This document shows, piece after piece, positions 18,055 to 25,704 of a stretch of DNA of 63,021 nt. Origin of the DNA: Chloroflexota bacterium. GTDB taxonomy: Bacteria > Chloroflexota > Anaerolineae > Aggregatilineales > UBA2796. The stretch covers positions 1 through 63,021 of the forward strand of contig JAJPHV010000111.1 in assembly GCA_021325095.1 (NCBI GenBank), written 5' to 3'. Numbering within the stretch: position 1 is the stretch's first letter; each line of letters opens with the position of its first letter. Below the pieces are notes generated by a model, which did no database searches, had not been told where the DNA came from, and was given only the letters and a program-made list of their open reading frames with translations. Made by a program: the position numbers and the translations under genes.

Positions 18055-18195
18055 ACCCATCAGCGCCGGCTGCGCTACCAGGAATTCCGCGAAAATGGCT
18101 ATCCTATCGGCTCCGGCACGGTAGAGAGTGGTGTTAAACAATTCAAAGCCCGTTTCATCGCTCCTGGAATGCACCCTCCCAATGTACACGCTTGA
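18055..18195 (+). pseudogene. C-terminal remnant of an ISKra4-type transposase
   Basis: The frame reads RLRYQEFRENGYPIGSGTVE then SGVKQFKARFIAPGMH and a stop. YPIGSGTVESG is the conserved Glu-containing motif of ISKra4-type transposases. Only about 46 codons remain. Its TGA stop overlaps the -35 box of the promoter for the next gene, so that promoter may have formed at the junction. Confidence 0.6.
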
Positions 18196-18240
18196 CACAA
18201 CCACGAATGTTAAGTATTCTGAGAATGGGAACGGTCTCAG
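18192..18240 (+). promoter_or_regulatory. Sigma70-like promoter with overlapping LacI-type operator
   Basis: TTGACA (18192-18197) and TATTCT (18215-18220) are 17 bases apart, an excellent promoter for the LacI gene starting at 18288. ATGGGAACGGTCTCAG at 18225-18240 begins just after the -10 box. Its left half is identical to the perfect palindrome at 19333. CTGAGA/TCTCAG arms (18219-18240) enclose it. Repressor binding would cover the start site, so autoregulation is likely. Confidence 0.7.
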
Positions 18241-18287
18241 TCCTAGATTCTGCACAATCCTTTGAGAAATAGGGTGTTTGCGCGAAA

Positions 18288-19292
18288 ATGCGACGTTCCA
18301 CCATTATCGACGTTGCCCGTTTGGCGGGCGTATCCAAGACAACTGCCGCGAGAGTAGTCGGTGGACAGCATGATCTCGTCCAGGAAAAGACCCGTGCCCG
18401 CGTGTGGAAGGCTGTCGAGGAACTCAGCTATGAGCGTGACGCCGTTGCTGGAAGCCTGCGTTCAAAACAAACCTTTATGGTGGCGTTGTGTATTCCGGAT
18501 ATTACCAACCCTTTCTGGCCGGAAGTTGCGCGAGGCGTTCAGGACACTATCGAAGCGCGTGGCTATGCGGCAGTAACATTCAACAGCGATTGGAACGCGG
18601 AACGAGAGCAGAATCATTTGCGAATTGTGCGCCGGAATCGGTTCGACGGCCTGATCATCAATCCGATGAGCCTTGACGGCGAAACGCTGCTCAAACTGGC
18701 CGTACCGGTTGTCTTGTTAGGCAGCGGTCGCAGCTTGCCCAATTTCGATAGCGTAGGCAGCAATACCGAGGCGGGTGCTCAAGAAGCGCTTGAGCATTTG
18801 CTCGCGCTTGGGCATCGCCGCATTGCCTTGATAGCAGGACGCTCACAGCGGCGGCGAGAATTCGCTCGCTTTGACAGCTATCGCACCTTCCACCGCCGAC
18901 ATAGGCTGCCGCTCGATGAATCGCTGGTCATTGAAGGTGACTTTTCTGATAAAGCGGGCTACGATGCGATGTGCCAACTGTTAATGCTGCCGGAACCGCC
19001 TACCGCAGTCTTTGCTGCAAATGATGTGCTGGCTATCGGTGCGCTCAAGGCGGCGCAGGCGATGAAACGCAATGTACCCGGCGATGTATCAATTGTCGGC
19101 ATGGATGATATTTATGCGGCAGCCATGACATCGCCATCGCTGACAACGATTGCCAAACCCAAATATGAAATCGGCACAGCTGCTGCCCGGTTGTTGCTAG
19201 AAAGACTGGACGGCACGGCTCCGCCAACTGCGCAACACATCAAGCTGCCCTGTCAATTGATGCAACGCGGCTCGACAGGACGAGTAGCCTAA
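18288..19292 (+). CDS. LacI-family regulator of the ADP-ribosylglycohydrolase/CoA-ligase operon
   Basis: 334 residues. The helix-turn-helix TIIDVARLAGVSKTTAARVV (about 5-24) is followed by a hinge and a ribose-binding-protein-like domain with PDITNPFWPEVARGVQD, GHRRIALIAG and AVFAANDVLAIGAL. It ends RGSTG, as many LacI proteins do. It lies directly upstream of an operon on the same strand. Operator-like palindromes sharing ATGGGAAC occur both in its own promoter and ahead of the first operon gene, so it probably controls both. Confidence 0.92.
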   Translation: MRRSTIIDVARLAGVSKTTAARVVGGQHDLVQEKTRARVWKAVEELSYERDAVAGSLRSKQTFMVALCIPDITNPFWPEVARGVQDTIEARGYAAVTFNSDWNAEREQNHLRIVRRNRFDGLIINPMSLDGETLLKLAVPVVLLGSGRSLPNFDSVGSNTEAGAQEALEHLLALGHRRIALIAGRSQRRREFARFDSYRTFHRRHRLPLDESLVIEGDFSDKAGYDAMCQLLMLPEPPTAVFAANDVLAIGALKAAQAMKRNVPGDVSIVGMDDIYAAAMTSPSLTTIAKPKYEIGTAAARLLLERLDGTAPPTAQHIKLPCQLMQRGSTGRVA

Positions 19293-19332
19293 AGCACCGT
19301 GGAGTCAACACAGGGTATTTGTATGCAATGAA

Positions 19333-19348
19333 ATGGGAACGTTCCCAT
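19333..19348. promoter_or_regulatory. Perfect 16-bp LacI-type operator
   Basis: ATGGGAACGTTCCCAT is a perfect palindrome with a central CpG, the standard LacI-family geometry. It lies 40 bases after the regulator stop codon and upstream of the operon. It shares its left half with the site in the regulator's promoter. Confidence 0.75.
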
Positions 19349-19402
19349 CAGTCAGTAAGGGCTGCGATATCTATTACACAGACCGATCATAAGACTGTTC
19401 CG

Positions 19403-20377
19403 GTGGGCAAGGGCGATAAAAGTCTCCTGACCGAACGCGCTATAGGCTGTTTCGTGGGGCTGGCGGTGGGCGATGCTATTGGCGACCTGGGACGCAGCGA
19501 TGCACATCGACAGCGCTACGGCCTGATCACCAATCTGTATGATGGCGCGCGAAGCACCGATGACACGGAATTCGCCGTACTCACCGCGCAAACACTCATC
19601 GACTGTGGGGGTCAACTCACGTTGGAGGGGGTGGCCGCTGCGTGGCGTCGCTACATTCTGGATCAGGGTGGCATGGGCATGCGCGGCGGCAAACCCCTGT
19701 ACGGCGCTGTCGCAAACCTGGAACGGGGCATCATGCCCCCACTTTCCGGTCACGACAACGTGCACAATGACGACGATGGTGCAGCCATGCGCATCGCGCC
19801 GATTGGCATCGTCTGCACGGGGGCGCCGGAACGCGCCGCGCAAATGGCCGAGATAGACGCCTGTATCAGCCATGCCCGCGATGGCGTCTGGGGAGCGCAG
19901 GCCGTTGCAGCCAGTGTCGCGTTGGCGATGACGGACGCCTCCATCGAAGCGATCCTGGCAGGCGGGATCGCACACATCCCTGCCGATAGCTGGCTTGGCC
20001 GGGCGATGGCGCGGGCGATGCGTATTTGCGACGAGCAGCAAGGTATCGAAGCGGCCTGGCAAGCCCTGCACGACGAGCTATGGACGCCAGTGCACTCGGC
20101 AATTGCCGAAGCCCTCCCGCAAGCCTTTGCCGTTTTCCGGCTGACGGAGGGCGATTTTCGTAAAGGGATGTTCTGGGCCGCCAATTTCGGGCGCGACGCC
20201 GACACGATCAGCGCGCTGGTTGGCGCACTATCAGGCGCGCTACACGGCCAAAGCGTCATCCCGCCCGCCTGGAGTGAAAAGGTGCGTCGCCCGGCAGGCG
20301 TGTGCCTGAAGTTTGCTGCTGGATACGATATTCCGGCCCTGGCGCAGAAGCTGGTCGAGCTAGTTCCCAGTTCTTGA
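19403..20377 (+). CDS. ADP-ribosylglycohydrolase family protein, paralogue 1
   Basis: A DraG/ARH-fold enzyme of about 324 residues. Members hydrolyse N- or O-linked ADP-ribose or related ribosyl bonds with two Mg ions. Visible ligands are STDDTEF in the N-terminal third and GRDADTISALVGALSGA near the C-terminus, both intact. The core starts AIGCFVGLAVGDAIG. The open frame reaches back to 19319 (in-frame ATG at 19328), but the operator at 19333-19348 lies inside that stretch. I therefore prefer the GTG at 19403, although no strong ribosome-binding site decides it. Being in a sugar-import operon points to small-molecule glycoside hydrolysis and away from protein de-ADP-ribosylation. Confidence 0.85.
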   Translation: MGKGDKSLLTERAIGCFVGLAVGDAIGDLGRSDAHRQRYGLITNLYDGARSTDDTEFAVLTAQTLIDCGGQLTLEGVAAAWRRYILDQGGMGMRGGKPLYGAVANLERGIMPPLSGHDNVHNDDDGAAMRIAPIGIVCTGAPERAAQMAEIDACISHARDGVWGAQAVAASVALAMTDASIEAILAGGIAHIPADSWLGRAMARAMRICDEQQGIEAAWQALHDELWTPVHSAIAEALPQAFAVFRLTEGDFRKGMFWAANFGRDADTISALVGALSGALHGQSVIPPAWSEKVRRPAGVCLKFAAGYDIPALAQKLVELVPSS

Positions 20378-20444
20378 GCAGTGATCGGCATACGGTGACG
20401 TATGTTTCACGGTCGGCAACAAACAATAGAGCAAGGAGTTTACG

Positions 20445-21737
20445 ATGTTTCAGCGCAAAAAATGGAGCGTTTTCATCCTGGTTGTCCTGGTTCTTGGCGC
20501 ATTCCACCTGCCAGTGAGCCGAGCCGCAGACCCCGTCACGATTGAATGGTGGACGGTGGATTCGGAGGAGTACAGCGAGCAAGTCCAGCGCGACATGGCA
20601 AAGCAGTTCGAGGCCGAGAACCCGGACATCAAGATCAACGTCACGGTATTGCCCGAAGATGGCTTCACCGACAAGATGACCACCACACTCGGAGCGGGAC
20701 AGGGTGCGCCCGACGTGGCCTTTTTCTGGGATAACAACTGGTTCCCCCAGGCTCTTGACCTGACGCCCTATTTGAAAGATAGCAAAGACGTTACGCCGGA
20801 CATCTACTTCCCCGGCAACTGGAAGACACGCGCCCTGTGGCAGGATAAGGTCATCGGCCTGCCGCTCGGCGTGGGCGCGAACTTTGTCATGTACAACAAG
20901 GACCTCTTTGACAAGGCCAAAGTCCCTTATCCTTCCGCGGATTGGACGACTGACGATTACCTCAAACTGGTGGCGCAACTGAACGACCCCGCGAGCAAGC
21001 GCTGGGGCGGGGATCGTCCGCGCGGGCCGTTCCGCGCCATCTGGTATAACTATGGGGCGTTCCCCTACAGCGACGACAGCATGAAGGTTGATGGCTACCT
21101 GAACAGCGCAGAGTCGGTGGCGGCTTATACCTGGCTGTGGGACCTGGTGAACACCAATGCCACCCCTACCCCTGCCGACCTGGACGTTTTGAGCAAGGCA
21201 GGCACCGGGCCAGTTGATCTGTTCCTGGCCGGACGGCTGGCGATGGCGACCCTGAACCAGGGGCACATGCTCAATGCAGCGAAAGCCGGGATCAACTTCG
21301 GGATCGTCCCGGAACCGAAAGGGCCAGGCAAGGAGCGCTTCGTCAACGGCTGGTCGCTCACCGTCTCGATCTGGAAGGGCAGCAAGCACCCCGACGAAGC
21401 CTGGAAATTCCTGAGCTACTGGGCCGGGCCGAAGGGTCAGAAATTCCTGATGGACAATGGCAACCTGATCCCATCCATCCCACCTATCCTAGGCACCTAC
21501 AAAAACGCGGGTACAGACTATGCCAGATCATTCTTCGACGTGCTCAAGCTGAAGCACGTGGCCGAATGGGATAATGCGCACCCCTGTAAGGGAACGGTTT
21601 TACGCGCGGCCCAGGACGCCTGGGACTTGATCATGCTCGGCAAGATCAAGCGCGATGAGATCAAGGCCAAGCTGGACAGCCTGGTTGCCCCGGCCCAAAA
21701 GGAACTCGATGCGTGCCGTGCCCGGTTGGGCGGCTGA
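20445..21737 (+). CDS. Sugar ABC transporter substrate-binding protein (MalE-like)
   Basis: A 430-residue exported binding protein. The signal peptide ends SRAADPVTIEWW, and the mature protein has typical family-1 segments: EAENPDIKINVTV, GAGQGAPDVAFFWDNNW and WSLTVSIWKGSKHPDEAWKF. ATG follows GCAAGGAG. It feeds the permeases at 21836 and 22747. A hairpin lies directly after its stop codon. Lacks a lipobox Cys, so it is presumably released or anchored by other means. Confidence 0.92.
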   Translation: MFQRKKWSVFILVVLVLGAFHLPVSRAADPVTIEWWTVDSEEYSEQVQRDMAKQFEAENPDIKINVTVLPEDGFTDKMTTTLGAGQGAPDVAFFWDNNWFPQALDLTPYLKDSKDVTPDIYFPGNWKTRALWQDKVIGLPLGVGANFVMYNKDLFDKAKVPYPSADWTTDDYLKLVAQLNDPASKRWGGDRPRGPFRAIWYNYGAFPYSDDSMKVDGYLNSAESVAAYTWLWDLVNTNATPTPADLDVLSKAGTGPVDLFLAGRLAMATLNQGHMLNAAKAGINFGIVPEPKGPGKERFVNGWSLTVSIWKGSKHPDEAWKFLSYWAGPKGQKFLMDNGNLIPSIPPILGTYKNAGTDYARSFFDVLKLKHVAEWDNAHPCKGTVLRAAQDAWDLIMLGKIKRDEIKAKLDSLVAPAQKELDACRARLGG

Positions 21738-21752
21738 GATTGCCCGACTTAT

Positions 21753-21812
21753 TCACCCCCCTCTCTGCGAAGCGGAGGCCCGAAACTCCGTTTCGGCGGG
21801 GTCGGGGTGAGG
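21753..21812. repeat. GC-rich palindrome between binding-protein and permease genes
   Basis: The unit begins TTCACCCCCCTCTCTGC and ends GGTCGGGGTGAGGT. It contains an inner CCGAAACTCCGTTTCGG hairpin. It belongs with the units at 5136, 12865 and 46246. Its position matches that of the E. coli malE-malF REP, where a palindrome protects the upstream mRNA. Confidence 0.6.
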
Positions 21813-21835
21813 TCAACGGTAAGAGAGGTTAGCCT

Positions 21836-22741
21836 ATGTTGGCATCCTGGCGAAGAATGAACCCGCTGGTGCGCCGCGAGGCGTTCGAGGGTTATATTAG
21901 CCTGACGCCCTGGATGATCGGGTTTCTGGCCTTCACCGCTTTCCCGATTGTGGTGTCGATCATCCTCGGCTTCACCGAATGGACGGTTGTAAAAGCGCCA
22001 CGCTGGATCGGGGTTGAGAACTACGTCCGCATGTTCACTGCCGACCCGCTGTTCTGGCAGGCACTCAAGGCGACGTTAGGCTACGTCGTGCTGTCGCTGC
22101 CGCTCAAGCTGGTCTTCGGGTTGGCTTTGGCGCTGCTGCTCAATCTGAAAGTGCCAGGGATCAACATTTTCCGCACCTTGTTTTATGTTCCAGCAGTCAT
22201 CTCCGGGGTGGCCGTTTCGCTGATGTGGATCTGGCTGCTGCAACCCGACACCGGCGTGGTGAACAGCTTGCTCGGCTTTGTCGGCATCCAGGGGCCAAAA
22301 TGGTTCTGGGATGCGGATTGGGCGCTCATGTCGGTGGCCTTGATGAGCGTCTGGCGGGTGGGTGGCAGCGCCATCATCTACCTGGCCGGGCTGCAAAACA
22401 TCCCTGTCCGACTGTACGAGGCGGCTCAGGTTGACGGCGCCAACGCCTGGCGCCGTTTCTGGGGAATTACGTTCCCGCTGCTGACGCCGACCATCTTCTT
22501 CCAACTGATCATCGAGATGGTCGACTCCTTCAAGATCTTCACCGAGGCCTTTGTCATCACCCAGGGCGGCCCGCTCAAAGCCACTTATTTCTTTCTGTAT
22601 TACTTTTATGAAGAAGCCTTCCGCAATTCCAATATGGGTTATGCTTCGGCGCTGGCGCTGTTCCTGACCCTGGTGATCCTGGCTGCAACGGTATTCGTCA
22701 ATTACACCTCCAGGCGCTGGGTTTATTACGAGGCGGAGTGA
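21836..22741 (+). CDS. Sugar ABC transporter permease, MalF-like
   Basis: A 301-residue six-helix permease with the EAA loop EAAQVDGANAWRRFWGITFPLL. The N-terminus reads RREAFEGYISLTPWMIGFLAF. ATG follows AAGAGAGG. It is followed with overlapping signals by the second permease and forms the translocation channel with it. Confidence 0.93.
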   Translation: MLASWRRMNPLVRREAFEGYISLTPWMIGFLAFTAFPIVVSIILGFTEWTVVKAPRWIGVENYVRMFTADPLFWQALKATLGYVVLSLPLKLVFGLALALLLNLKVPGINIFRTLFYVPAVISGVAVSLMWIWLLQPDTGVVNSLLGFVGIQGPKWFWDADWALMSVALMSVWRVGGSAIIYLAGLQNIPVRLYEAAQVDGANAWRRFWGITFPLLTPTIFFQLIIEMVDSFKIFTEAFVITQGGPLKATYFFLYYFYEEAFRNSNMGYASALALFLTLVILAATVFVNYTSRRWVYYEAE

Positions 22742-22746
22742 GACCT

Positions 22747-23643
22747 ATGGCTACGCCGATTTCGATAGCTGCACGACCAGCCACCAGCGCCAGACTGCTT
22801 ACGATGCGCCGCATTACATGGCGCAGGTTGATCGGCTATGGACTTGTCTATGCCTTGATGATTGCTATTGCGCTCGTCTTTATGATCCCGCTCCTTTGGA
22901 TGTTTTCGACTTCGCTCAAGTCACGCCAGGAAGTGCTGGCCTGGCCGCCGCAGTTTATCCCGCAGACGCCAAATTGGGGCAACTACAGTGCGGCTTTCGC
23001 CAAGTACCCGCTGGGCCAGTTCATGCTCAATACCCTGTTCCTGGTCGGCGCGAATACGCTCGGCTACCTGCTATCAGTGCCTTTGATCGCTTTTGCCTTT
23101 GCACGGCTGCGCTTCCCCGGTAAACCGATCCTGTTCACGCTGATGCTCAGTACGATGATGATCCCCATGCAAGTCAAGCTCATCCCGCTCTACTCGATGT
23201 TTTCGAGTCTGGGCATGATCAACACCTACTGGCCGCTGACGCTACCCTCTTTTTTCGGTGAGGCCTTCTTTATTTTTCTGATGGTCCAGTACATGAAGAC
23301 CATCCCGCGCGACCTGGACGAAGCAGCACGAATCGATGGGGCGGGTACCTGGACAATCCTGTACCGGATCATCCTGCCACTGTGCAGGCCAGCCCTGGCG
23401 GTGATGATCGTCTTTGCATTTCTGTGGACGTGGAACGATTTCTGGCACCCGATTATTTTCCTGAACAACTTCAGCTCGTATCCAATCTCGGTGGGTCTGG
23501 CCTTCTTTCGGGGACAGTACGGCGTGGAGTGGAATCTGCTGATGTCGGCGACGCTGGTGTCGATAACGCCGGTGCTTGGCCTCTACTTCATCGCGCAGCG
23601 CCACCTGATCGGTGGCCTGGCCGCCGTGGGCCTGAAAGGCTGA
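22747..23643 (+). CDS. Sugar ABC transporter permease, MalG-like
   Basis: About 298 residues, six predicted helices, with the EAA loop EAARIDGAGTWTILYRIILPL and the P-loop region WPPQFIPQTPNWGNYSAAF. GGAG at 22734 supports the ATG at 22747; a GTG at 22738 overlapping the preceding stop is the alternative. The glycohydrolase gene follows after four bases. Confidence 0.93.
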   Translation: MATPISIAARPATSARLLTMRRITWRRLIGYGLVYALMIAIALVFMIPLLWMFSTSLKSRQEVLAWPPQFIPQTPNWGNYSAAFAKYPLGQFMLNTLFLVGANTLGYLLSVPLIAFAFARLRFPGKPILFTLMLSTMMIPMQVKLIPLYSMFSSLGMINTYWPLTLPSFFGEAFFIFLMVQYMKTIPRDLDEAARIDGAGTWTILYRIILPLCRPALAVMIVFAFLWTWNDFWHPIIFLNNFSSYPISVGLAFFRGQYGVEWNLLMSATLVSITPVLGLYFIAQRHLIGGLAAVGLKG

Positions 23644-23647
23644 TCGA

Positions 23648-24634
23648 ATGCCCGACCTCGGCGATTTGAAGCGACGGGCGCGCGGCGCTTTGCTCGGCGT
23701 GGCGATTGGCGACGCGATGGGCGCGCCCTGTGAAGGCATGTCGGCGCAGGCTATCCAGCAAACTTACGGCGTCATCACCGGGTTTCTGAGTGAGGAAGCA
23801 GTCGGCACGGATGACACCGACTTCACAATCTTCAATGCGCACCTCATCTTGAGTTACGGCACGGACATCACCTGTGAACAGGTGGAAGCCGAATGGCGTG
23901 ACAAGCTCCTGAGCGGCGCATACCATTACCGTCCCGGTGGCTTCAGCGACGTGATCTCGACGCGCAATCTTCAAGCCGGGCTGCACGTGCCGCAGTCAGG
24001 CGCCTTCAACCACCAGATATGGAGCGACGGCGTGGCGATGGCGATCAGCCCTGCCGGGATCGCCTGTGCCGGGCGCCCCGATGTAGCCGTCCGGCTGGCG
24101 AGTGCGCTCGGCAGTGTTTCCAATGCCCGCGATGGCCTATATGCGGCGCAGGCAGTGGCAGCGGCGATCAGTGTGGGCATGGTCGGCGCTGCGCCACGTG
24201 AGATGATCGAGACGGGAGTGCGCTTTGTTCCGCCCGATTCGTGGACGGCTCGTGTGCTGGCGCGGGTGCTGACTCTCGGCATTGAGGGGACGGACTTCGA
24301 GGCAGCGCTGAAAGTGATCGACGACAATCTGATCGTGCACTGGTGGCCCTGGGCCGATCTGGTGACGGAGGCCGTACCCGCCGCGATGGCCGTCTTTGTG
24401 GCCTGCGGCAGTGATTTCGCCCGCGCCGTGCCATCGGGGGTACGCCTGGGACGCGACGCGGATACCATAGGGGCGATTGTAGGCAGTCTGGCAGGGGTGT
24501 ACAGTGGTGAGGATTCGATTCCTGCCGATTGGAAGCAGCGAGTCAGCACGGCCAGCGGCAAATGCATCGGCTTTGTGGCCGGGCGCAGCATCACGGATGT
24601 TGCCGATCAACTGGTAGCAGGCGGCGCGCCATGA
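23648..24634 (+). CDS. ADP-ribosylglycohydrolase family protein, paralogue 2
   Basis: 328 residues, starting MPDLGDLKRRARGALLGVAIGDAMGAPCEGM. The metal-site motifs are present: GTDDTDF near residue 57 and LGRDADTIGAIVGSLAGV near 270. The gene ends overlapping the next start as ATGA. It differs from paralogue 1 mainly in the middle, where the substrate pocket should lie, so the paralogues may accept different glycosides. Confidence 0.87.
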   Translation: MPDLGDLKRRARGALLGVAIGDAMGAPCEGMSAQAIQQTYGVITGFLSEEAVGTDDTDFTIFNAHLILSYGTDITCEQVEAEWRDKLLSGAYHYRPGGFSDVISTRNLQAGLHVPQSGAFNHQIWSDGVAMAISPAGIACAGRPDVAVRLASALGSVSNARDGLYAAQAVAAAISVGMVGAAPREMIETGVRFVPPDSWTARVLARVLTLGIEGTDFEAALKVIDDNLIVHWWPWADLVTEAVPAAMAVFVACGSDFARAVPSGVRLGRDADTIGAIVGSLAGVYSGEDSIPADWKQRVSTASGKCIGFVAGRSITDVADQLVAGGAP

Positions 24635-25701
24635 TCGATCCGCGCCAACGCTTCCTCGGCGCCATGTTCGGGCTGGCCTACGGCGACGCCATCAGTTTTC
24701 CCGCACTTTTCCACCGTTTCCAGGCCACGCCGCGCAAGCGCCATGAATTTCTGTGGCGTACCAACCAGGCTCTTGATGAGCAGAACATCATCCGGTTGAT
24801 GCTGCCCTACACGCACCGCCTGCCGCCGGAACTTCTCGAACCGTGCCCAACGGACGACACCGAATTTGCCCTGCTCACCTTGCGGGCGCTGGTACAGGAC
24901 GAAGGCCAGCCAACGGCCCGGACCTTTCTGGCGATCTGGCAGCAGCAGGTACTTCCTGACGCGGAGTCGGTGCGCAGCGGTTTCTCCGAGCGGGCCGCCA
25001 TTGAAAACCTGAAGCGCGGCCTGCTCCCACCCCCTTCCGGCAACGACAACCCGCTGTACTGCGAGGACAGTGCCGCGATCCGTGCTGTCCCGATTGGCCT
25101 GTACTGCGCAGGTGATCCAGGTCGCGCCGCCGAGCTTGCGGCACTGGACGCCCAGATCACGCAGGCTGAGGACGGTATTTACGGAGCGCGGGCGCTGGCA
25201 GTAGCGATCAGTATTCTTGCCGGGGGCGGTGCGCTGAATGAGGCGCTAAATGCCGCACGATGCGAGTTCCCGTCCGGGTCATGGATCGCCCACCTCGACG
25301 GGACTGCGCGGATGTGCCTATGCGAAGCCGAGACGCCCTCCGATCTGACCCTCCTGCTCTCGACATGGGTCATCAATACCGTTTATTCGTTTGGATCGTT
25401 CGCGCCGGAGACGATCCCCGCTACCTTCGTCCTGGTAGAAAAATGCGTGGGCGATCTGCAAAGCGCCTGCCTGCACGCGAATCTGATCGCCAAATCTGCC
25501 GATTCGCTCCCGGCACTGGTGGGGTCGCTGTGCGGCGCATACCAGGGAATCGAGGCGCTGAGTCCGCGGTGGCGCGCAGCCCTGTCAACCTGTCGCGGGC
25601 TGTGCCTGCCTTTTCTGGCTGATGCCAATCTGGAACAAGAGACGATCCGCCTGTACGAACGAGCGCTGAAGAGTCGCGCCGAAAAAGAGTTCACGAAATA
25701 G
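24631..25701 (+). CDS. ADP-ribosylglycohydrolase family protein, paralogue 3, with altered C-terminal metal motif
   Basis: 356 residues from the ATG at 24631, which overlaps the preceding stop (ATGA). The first motif is kept (CPTDDTEFALL), but the second reads AKSADSLPALVGSLCGAYQG where the paralogues have GRDADTISALVG. The first Asp of DADT is replaced by Ser, and Thr by Ser. That should weaken one Mg site, so this may be a low-activity, binding or structural member. An insert (MLPYTHRLPPELLEP) precedes the first motif. Translationally coupled with paralogue 2. Confidence 0.82.
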   Translation: MIDPRQRFLGAMFGLAYGDAISFPALFHRFQATPRKRHEFLWRTNQALDEQNIIRLMLPYTHRLPPELLEPCPTDDTEFALLTLRALVQDEGQPTARTFLAIWQQQVLPDAESVRSGFSERAAIENLKRGLLPPPSGNDNPLYCEDSAAIRAVPIGLYCAGDPGRAAELAALDAQITQAEDGIYGARALAVAISILAGGGALNEALNAARCEFPSGSWIAHLDGTARMCLCEAETPSDLTLLLSTWVINTVYSFGSFAPETIPATFVLVEKCVGDLQSACLHANLIAKSADSLPALVGSLCGAYQGIEALSPRWRAALSTCRGLCLPFLADANLEQETIRLYERALKSRAEKEFTK

Positions 25702-25704
25702 CAC

